Of a stretch of DNA of 18,725 bases, positions 15,058-18,725 are shown piece after piece. This DNA is from an uncultured Clostridia bacterium (GTDB lineage: Bacteria; Bacillota; Clostridia; TANB77; CAG-508). Made by a program: the position numbers and the translations under genes. Every line of letters starts with the position of its first letter. The first letter of the stretch is position 1. The notes beneath the pieces are model-generated. The model had not been told where the DNA came from and ran no database searches. It saw nothing but the letters and a program-made list of their open reading frames with translations. The DNA lies in NCBI GenBank assembly GCA_944390615.1, contig CALXRJ010000100.1, positions 1-18,725 on the forward strand. Direction: 5' to 3'.

Positions 15058-16281
15058 CTATTTACACAAAACCCTCTTCGTAAAATCCAAATTCCCCAAC
15101 CCATCTTGTCCATACCCCAAAGTATAAACATTAGTAGCAAAAATATCCTTATCCATCAACATCTGTAAATTCTTATTACTATCCTCATCCAAAAACTTCT
15201 TAACAGAAGTAACAATTTTTAAATCCGGATTTTTTACCTTAATTTTACTTAAAATTTGTTTTCCTTTATCCGTAAATCCCAAAACACGAACATAAGGCAT
15301 AATTTTCTTAGAAATATCCATTTCTTTTTGGGTAATATGTAAAAGAACATACAAAAGAATTCTCTGAATGCGTGTATTAGTATAACGTTTCGAAGAAACC
15401 ATTGCAACCAATTCTTCTATCGTATTACAAGAAAGAGCAGCTTTCTTAAGAGCATTTTCAAGTCCTTCTGATACATCTGCTAATTTTTTTATATTTTCTG
15501 TATCCATTGTACGCAAATGATAAAAAATAATTTTCTCAAATTCTGAAAAATCTCTAATAAAATGACCTTGCTGGATTTCTTCTTTTAAAATCGTATAAGA
15601 GCTAGGTGTTAAAGCATCTTTTAAATTTCTAGTATGACCAGTTTTAATCATATTACGAATAGCACTAGCACTACTAATCGTACCGGTATAGTCTAAATTC
15701 AAATGTCCAGCATCTTTTCGAGGCACTAAAACAGGTTTTATTTTCGAACGATGTTTTTTCAAAGACTTCAAATACTCAATTCCTAAAATATTATTAGGTT
15801 CAGAAAGAATATTTTCAAAAGATACATCTTTTAAATAAGCCATCACAGCTTTTTCTCTAGCCTTAGGAAAAGAAACACCTTTTGCCAATTCTTCTGCTAA
15901 AAATCCTTTAAACTCTTTAGGTTCTTCATATAAAACATTAGCCATAATATTCAATTTATTTAATTCCGAGCATTCACTACCGAAAGAAAGGTGATCTACC
16001 ACTTTTAGAGAATTCAAAATTTTAATAGCACCATCTGCAAAATTTTCGGCACTAGAGACCGAATATAAAGTGGGAAGCTCTATCACCAAATCCACACCAC
16101 CAGCTAATGCCATTTCAGCTTTTGTCCATTTATCGACAAGAGAACTTTCACCACGTTGTGTGAAATTTCCTCCCATAACAGCAACTACATAATCGTCTTT
16201 TGTGATTTCTTTTGATTTTAAAAGATGATATAAATGTCCATTATGAAATGGATTGTATTCAGCTATAATTCCTAAAACCAT
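15058..16281 (-). CDS. tmcAL: tRNA(Met) cytidine acetate ligase TmcAL
   Basis: TmcAL makes N4-acetylcytidine at the wobble position of elongator tRNA-Met from acetate and ATP. The 407-residue protein starts with GIIAEYNPFHNGH, whose HNGH (residues 13-16) is the nucleotidyltransferase HIGH-like motif. It continues with VAVMGGNFTQRGE, KAEMALAGGVDLVIELP and GTISSASAIRN, all characteristic of the YlbM/DUF795 family. AAAGGA precedes the ATG on the minus strand. It is a single-gene unit with its own promoter and terminator and converges on the transglutaminase-like gene. Confidence 0.95.
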   Translation of the reverse strand: MVLGIIAEYNPFHNGHLYHLLKSKEITKDDYVVAVMGGNFTQRGESSLVDKWTKAEMALAGGVDLVIELPTLYSVSSAENFADGAIKILNSLKVVDHLSFGSECSELNKLNIMANVLYEEPKEFKGFLAEELAKGVSFPKAREKAVMAYLKDVSFENILSEPNNILGIEYLKSLKKHRSKIKPVLVPRKDAGHLNLDYTGTISSASAIRNMIKTGHTRNLKDALTPSSYTILKEEIQQGHFIRDFSEFEKIIFYHLRTMDTENIKKLADVSEGLENALKKAALSCNTIEELVAMVSSKRYTNTRIQRILLYVLLHITQKEMDISKKIMPYVRVLGFTDKGKQILSKIKVKNPDLKIVTSVKKFLDEDSNKNLQMLMDKDIFATNVYTLGYGQDGLGNLDFTKRVLCK

Positions 16282-16313
16282 AAACTTTTAAATCCTTTCT
16301 TCAAATTATGTCT

Positions 16314-16342
16314 ATCATATCACAGAATTGTTAAAACTGCAA
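16314..16342 (-). promoter_or_regulatory. probable promoter of tmcAL
   Basis: On the minus strand TTGCAG (plus positions 16337-16342), 17 nt, TATGAT (plus 16314-16319), ending about 33 nt before the tmcAL ATG. The -10 is good, the -35 only partial. Confidence 0.6.
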
Positions 16343-16385
16343 GAAATTTTAGAATTATTACATTCATAGGTATAAAATAAAAAAT

Positions 16386-16414
16386 TTGACATATTATAAA
16401 ATATGTGTTATTAT
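16386..16414 (+). promoter_or_regulatory. promoter of the candidate antitoxin RNA
   Basis: TTGACA (16386-16391), exactly 17 nt, then TATTAT (16409-16414); an overlapping TATAAT lies at 16412-16417. It points away from tmcAL into a region with no plus-strand gene before a terminator at 16459-16499, so it appears to serve a short RNA. Confidence 0.75.
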
Positions 16415-16432
16415 AATAATGCAATTGCAATG

Positions 16433-16456
16433 CAAGAAAGTCAAGTAAATGTATGC
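16433..16456 (+). repeat. direct repeats DRa and DRb, copy in the antitoxin RNA
   Basis: CAAGAAAGTC (16433-16442), 5 nt, AATGTATGC (16448-16456). Each string is repeated exactly at 16562-16584 with a 4-nt gap in place of 5. Confidence 0.8.
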
Positions 16457-16458
16457 AA

Positions 16459-16499
16459 AAAAAGACTAGGAAGTCCACAAAAATGTTCCTAGTCTTTTT
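16459..16499. terminator. shared bidirectional terminator of toxin and antitoxin RNAs
   Basis: AAAAAGACTAGGAA (16459-16472) and TTCCTAGTCTTTTT (16486-16499) form a perfect 14-bp stem with a 13-nt loop. Because A and T runs flank the stem on both sides, it is a good intrinsic terminator in both directions. Promoters face it from both sides. Confidence 0.88.
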
Positions 16500-16505
16500 C
16501 GTATG

Positions 16506-16577
16506 TTATTCCTTCGATAATAGTTTTACAATTAAGTAAATTACTATTAACTTCAATAACTCAAGAAAGTCTTTCAA
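16506..16577 (-). CDS. candidate small hydrophobic toxin, 23 aa (Fst-like type I toxin)
   Basis: A TTG-started frame of 23 codons plus TAA on the minus strand. The product begins MKDFLELLK and continues with a hydrophobic segment (LIVIYLIVKLL, residues 10-20) and a short charged end (SKE). This is one membrane-spanning or amphipathic helix, as in type I toxins that damage the membrane; Fst of Enterococcus also begins MKD and ends charged. The SD AAAGGAGGG (plus 16584-16592) is very strong, 6 nt from the TTG. The unit has a consensus promoter, a 5' stem-loop that hides part of the SD, and its own terminator. The gene is too short for ordinary gene calling. The main doubts are the TTG start and lack of homology evidence; toxicity is inferred. 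Confidence 0.72.
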   Translation of the reverse strand: MKDFLELLKLIVIYLIVKLLSKE

Positions 16578-16584
16578 TGTATGC
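16562..16584 (+). repeat. direct repeats DRa and DRb, copy opposite the toxin start region
   Basis: CAAGAAAGTC (16562-16571) lies opposite toxin codons 3-6. AATGTATGC (16576-16584) lies opposite the last SD base, the spacer and the first two bases of the TTG. Same order as at 16433-16456. Confidence 0.8.
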
Positions 16585-16587
16585 CCT

Positions 16588-16611
16588 CCTTTCTACCTTT
16601 TAAGAGAAAGG
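16588..16611 (-). promoter_or_regulatory. 5' stem-loop masking the toxin ribosome binding site
   Basis: In the minus-strand RNA CCTTTCT (plus 16605-16611) pairs perfectly with AGAAAGG (plus 16588-16594) around a 10-nt loop. The 3' arm includes the AAAGG part of the AAAGGAGGG SD. Since transcription should start near 16612, this hairpin is at the very 5' end of the mRNA. RBS-masking 5' structures are typical of type I toxin mRNAs. Confidence 0.65.
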
Positions 16612-16618
16612 CGTATTT

Positions 16619-16647
16619 AATATAATTTAAAATGATACTTTTGTCAA
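16619..16647 (-). promoter_or_regulatory. promoter of the candidate toxin mRNA
   Basis: On the minus strand TTGACA (plus 16642-16647), exactly 17 nt, TATATT (plus 16619-16624). Expected start near 16612, giving an mRNA of about 160 nt to the shared terminator. Confidence 0.78.
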
Positions 16648-16670
16648 TAATTTTTAGAAAAATAAATGAT

Positions 16671-16699
16671 TTGCTTTTTCATCTTTATTGTGATATAAA
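16671..16699 (+). promoter_or_regulatory. probable promoter of the dehydrogenase gene
   Basis: TTGCTT (16671-16676), 17 nt, TATAAA (16694-16699), about 87 nt before the ATG at 16786. The leader contains short complementary CCCG and CGGG segments (about 16735-16759) and ends with AGGAGG. Confidence 0.5.
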
Positions 16700-16785
16700 A
16701 AGGTAGAAAACATTTTAGAAAAGACCTAAAAAAACCCGATTAAAATCAATCAATACGGGGAAGAATATTTTTAGGAGGTAAGAGT

Positions 16786-17835
16786 ATGGAAAAACTAAAA
16801 ATTGTCCAATATGGATGTGGAAAGATGAGTGCTTACACAATGAGGTATGCACTAGACAAAGGTTATGAAATAGTAGGGGCAGTAGATATCAACCCAGAAA
16901 TAATCGGAAAAGATATTTCAGAAATCATAGGATGTGAAAACAAAGGAGTCAAAGTAACAGATGTAAAAGATGCAGAAGAATTATTAAAAAATACCAAACC
17001 AGATGTATGTATTATAACAACTATGAGTTTAATGAGTGACTTAGAAGAAGCGTTGCTATTATGTGCTAAACTTGGCATCAATGCCATTACAACCTGTGAA
17101 GAAGCTTTTTATCCAAAAGTTTCAAATCCAAAATTAACGGCTAAAATAGATGCATTAGCAAAAGAAAACCATTGCACCATAACAGGAAGCGGATATCAAG
17201 ATGTATTCTGGGGAAATCTAATCTATACCTTAGCGGGAGCAACTCATAAAATTACTAAAATTAAAGGAAGTTCTTCTTACAATGTAGAAGATTATGGAAT
17301 CGCTTTAGCACAAGTTCATGGCTCAGGAATGACCTTAGAAGAATTTGAGGAAAAGGTAGCAGCAGCAGATAAAATCAGTGATGAAGAAAGACAAAAAGTA
17401 ATTGAAAGCGGAAATTATACACCATCCTATATGTGGAATGTTGTACCATGGCTTGCCGATAAATTTGGATTTACCATTACATCTATGACACAAAAATGTG
17501 TGCCAATTGTAGCCAAAGAGGATATTCATTCCAATACCCTAAATATGACCATAAAAGCAGGAAATGCTACTGGAATGAGTGCTGTTGTTACTGCTCAAAC
17601 GGCAGAAGGAGTAGTAATAGAAGCAGAATGTATCGGAAAAGTCTACGCGAAAGATGATGTAGACACAAATGACTGGACAATTTATGGAGAACCAGACACA
17701 AGAGTAGTAATCACAGAACCAAAAACAGTAGAACTTACCTGTGCTAGTATAATAAATAGAATTCCAGATCTAATGAAGAGTGAAGCAGGATTTGTTCCAA
17801 CTTCAAAAATGGGAGAATTAAAATATAATAGTTAA
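16786..17835 (+). CDS. NAD(P)-dependent dehydrogenase, dihydrodipicolinate-reductase-like fold
   Basis: The 349-residue protein opens with a Rossmann motif (VQYGCGKMSAYTMRYAL, G-x-G-x-x pattern at about residues 9-13) and the acidic end of the second strand (VGAVDINPE), followed by IGKDISEIIG. This is the N-terminal pattern of dihydrodipicolinate-reductase-like proteins, a group that includes 2,4-diaminopentanoate dehydrogenase of clostridial ornithine fermentation. A middle domain of about 200 residues and a C-terminal TCASIINRIPDLMKSEAGFVPT segment follow. The diaminopentanoate assignment is possible but unproven: none of the other ornithine pathway genes (ora, ort, orr) is in the window. 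TTAGGAGG precedes the ATG. It has its own terminator and looks monocistronic. Confidence 0.82.
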   Translation: MEKLKIVQYGCGKMSAYTMRYALDKGYEIVGAVDINPEIIGKDISEIIGCENKGVKVTDVKDAEELLKNTKPDVCIITTMSLMSDLEEALLLCAKLGINAITTCEEAFYPKVSNPKLTAKIDALAKENHCTITGSGYQDVFWGNLIYTLAGATHKITKIKGSSSYNVEDYGIALAQVHGSGMTLEEFEEKVAAADKISDEERQKVIESGNYTPSYMWNVVPWLADKFGFTITSMTQKCVPIVAKEDIHSNTLNMTIKAGNATGMSAVVTAQTAEGVVIEAECIGKVYAKDDVDTNDWTIYGEPDTRVVITEPKTVELTCASIINRIPDLMKSEAGFVPTSKMGELKYNS

Positions 17836-17843
17836 TATTTTTC

Positions 17844-17882
17844 AAAAGGATCATTTCTTTTTGTAAAAGAAATGGTCCTTTT
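17844..17882 (+). terminator. intrinsic terminator of the dehydrogenase gene
   Basis: AAAAGGATCATTTCTTTT (17844-17861) and AAAAGAAATGGTCCTTTT (17865-17882) make an 18-bp stem with one U-G pair and a 3-nt loop, ending in TTTT. It starts 9 bp after the stop. Confidence 0.88.
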
Positions 17883-17922
17883 GTGAAATCTATAAAAAAA
17901 TTTAAATTTTCAAACAAAAAAA

Positions 17923-17951
17923 TTGAAAATCATATAATTATATTGTATAAT
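17923..17951 (+). promoter_or_regulatory. promoter of hicBA with an overlapping palindrome
   Basis: TTGAAA (17923-17928), 17 nt, TATAAT (17946-17951). The -10 box is the right arm of an inverted repeat ATTATA-TTG-TATAAT (17937-17951), which could be the operator for autoregulation by the toxin-antitoxin complex. In such A/T-rich sequence the palindrome could be chance. Confidence 0.65.
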
Positions 17952-17975
17952 ACCTAGATAGAAAGGAGAACAACT

Positions 17976-18179
17976 ATGAGTATAAAATATAATGTAATTA
18001 TACAAAAGGAAGAAAAATGGTATGTTGCTAAATGCATAGATAATAATGTTGCATCTCAAGGAAAAACAATAGAAGAAGCAATCAATAATTTGAAAGAAGC
18101 ATTGGAACTATATATTCAAAACGAAGAACCAGTGCAACCAAAGGAAATTTTTGTTACAACATTGGAGGTGGCTATATGA
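17976..18179 (+). CDS. hicB: HicB family antitoxin
   Basis: HicB neutralises the HicA mRNA interferase in a type II toxin-antitoxin pair. The 67-residue product shows the partial RNase H-like HicB fold: a first strand (YNVIIQKEEKWYVAKC), then a loop, then a helix with the GKTIEEAINNLKEALELYI pattern. It ends soon after the core domain and lacks the C-terminal ribbon-helix-helix or helix-turn-helix DNA-binding segment found in longer HicB proteins. AAAGGAG precedes the ATG. The gene precedes hicA and overlaps it by 4 bp (ATGA), so the antitoxin is made first and translation is coupled. Confidence 0.88.
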   Translation: MSIKYNVIIQKEEKWYVAKCIDNNVASQGKTIEEAINNLKEALELYIQNEEPVQPKEIFVTTLEVAI

Positions 18180-18400
18180 GTTCAAAATATCCAATATTGC
18201 CACCTAGTAAAATCATAAAGGCAATGAAAAAATTAGGTTTTGAGAAAACATCGCAAAAGGGTAGTCATGCAAAGTATGTTAATTATCAAACAGGAAATGT
18301 TTTTATCATTCCGATGCATAGTGAAGTTGCAAAAGGAACGTTAAAAAGTATTTTAGAACAAGCGAATATTGAATTAGAAGAATTTTTAAATAATTTATAA
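18176..18400 (+). CDS. hicA: HicA family mRNA interferase toxin
   Basis: HicA is a small double-stranded-RNA-binding-fold RNase that cleaves mRNA and stops growth when not bound by HicB. The 74-residue length is right. It shows SKIIKAMKKLGFEKTSQKGSHAKY, with the catalytic His31 in the GSHxK motif, then the strand VFIIPMHSEVAKGTLKSIL, where the H-(S/N)-E-(V/I)-x-x-GTL pattern is diagnostic. No signs of inactivation. GGAGGTG (18164-18170) lies in the end of hicB, and the ATG overlaps the hicB stop. No strong terminator is visible after it. Confidence 0.92.
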   Translation: MSSKYPILPPSKIIKAMKKLGFEKTSQKGSHAKYVNYQTGNVFIIPMHSEVAKGTLKSILEQANIELEEFLNNL

Positions 18401-18541
18401 TTTTTTAAGTCTAAGAAAATCTTTTTTTATTAAATCCATTTTGGAGTTTATGTAATTGAAAAATATTCTCAACTATAAATAAAATTTTTATTTTAATCTA
18501 AAAAATTATTAGGGGGAGATTCTTTTTTTTCATAAATAGAA

Positions 18542-18570
18542 TTGACAAAATAACCATAAAAATATACAAT
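18542..18570 (+). promoter_or_regulatory. promoter of the deaminase-like gene
   Basis: TTGACA (18542-18547), 17 nt, TACAAT (18565-18570), about 36 nt before the ATG at 18607; AGGAGG (18595-18600) lies between. The rest of the 18401-18541 interval is A/T-rich with only weak hairpins and T runs. Confidence 0.8.
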
Positions 18571-18606
18571 ATTCCTAAAATAGACATACCTATCAGGAGG
18601 AAACTT

Positions 18607-18725
18607 ATGGAAAGAGTAGACAAAACAAACTATTATTTAGATATAGCAGAAACCATATCTGAAAGAGGAACCTGCCTTCGTAATAATTATGGAAGTGTCA
18701 TTGTAAAAAATGATGAAATCATTTC
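18607..18725 (+). CDS. deoxycytidylate deaminase family protein, N-terminal part (cut by window end)
   Basis: Only the first 39 codons are present. They read MERVDKTNYYLDIAETISER, then GTCLRNNYGSVIVKNDEIIS. The pattern A-x-x-(I/V)-(S/A)-x-R-(S/G)-TC-x-R-x-x-(Y/V)-G-(S/A)-VIVK matches the start of the zinc-dependent dCMP/ComEB deaminase family, which makes dUMP for thymidylate synthesis. The zinc-binding HxE and PCxxC motifs would lie beyond the window, so the call rests on the N terminus alone. The start has AGGAGG at good spacing and its own promoter. Confidence 0.75.
   Translation, partial: MERVDKTNYYLDIAETISERGTCLRNNYGSVIVKNDEII

Larger units (their letters stand above)
16421..16500 (+). 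ncRNA. candidate antisense antitoxin RNA, about 80 nt (par RNA II-like)
   Basis: The promoter predicts a start near 16421 and the terminator an end near 16500. No SD-led ORF is present. The RNA contains CAAGAAAGTC (16433-16442) and AATGTATGC (16448-16456). Both strings recur in the same order at 16562-16571 and 16576-16584, on the strand opposite the toxin mRNA, so this RNA can pair with the toxin's start region over 10 + 9 bp. Its 3' terminator hairpin is the exact complement of the toxin mRNA's terminator. This is the organisation of antitoxin RNA II at the enterococcal par locus. Ends are predicted, not measured. Confidence 0.7.

Noticed and set aside
16431..16493. 20-codon ATG frame inside the candidate antitoxin RNA, ending in the terminator
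   Set aside because: No Shine-Dalgarno, begins about 10 nt from the predicted 5' end and runs into the terminator stem; a noncoding RNA explains the region better.
18401..18541. Terminator of hicA
   Set aside because: Only 4-5 bp stems with T runs are found (near 18411-18430 and 18498-18530); too weak to call.

Overview
This is a low-GC, A-rich stretch from a Gram-positive genome, most likely an uncultured or gut-type Clostridia (Bacillota). The evidence is the HrcA/CIRCE-controlled grpE-dnaK-dnaJ cluster, strong AGGAGG ribosome binding sites, TmcAL (YlbM family), Xpt, RNase R, a clostridial pilin-like surface protein and consensus TTGACA/TATAAT promoters. No species is assigned. Both ends cut genes: metG on the left, a deoxycytidylate-deaminase-like gene on the right.

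Layout. Positions 2-928: 3' end of metG. 952-3255: a 767-residue coiled-coil protein I do not recognise. 3332-4348: hrcA. 4349-4645: an intergenic stretch with a 110-bp inverted-repeat element and a promoter bracketed by two CIRCE-like operators. 4646-8694: grpE, dnaK, an unrecognised 116-codon gene and dnaJ, ending at strong stem-loops. 8835-9404 (minus): xpt, divergent from rnr (9652-11769). 12116-13138: a pilin-like surface protein with 23-residue repeats and a long leader. 13524-15014: a nitroreductase and a transglutaminase-like protein, probably one operon. 15058-16281 (minus): tmcAL. 16282-16785: an intergenic region holding a complete candidate type I toxin-antitoxin locus. 16786-17835: a Rossmann-fold dehydrogenase. 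17976-18400: a hicB-hicA type II toxin-antitoxin pair. 18607-end: the start of a dCMP deaminase family gene.

The most notable discovery is at about 16386-16647. A minus-strand transcription unit (TTGACA-N17-TATATT, AAAGGAGGG, a TTG-started 23-codon hydrophobic ORF) faces a plus-strand unit (TTGACA-N17-TATTAT, about 80 nt, no convincing ORF). The two share one bidirectional terminator. Two short direct repeats (10 and 9 nt) let the plus-strand RNA pair with the translation start region of the minus-strand mRNA. This is the layout of the enterococcal par (Fst/RNA II) type I toxin-antitoxin locus. It is followed within about 1.2 kb by hicBA, so two toxin-antitoxin systems of different types sit close together.

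The heat-shock region has its own oddities. The hrcA Shine-Dalgarno lies about 41 nt from its ATG, but a stem-loop between them would bring it to about 7 nt. The CIRCE-controlled promoter lies after hrcA, not before it. DnaK carries Tyr in place of the conserved Asp of its DLGGGTFD motif.
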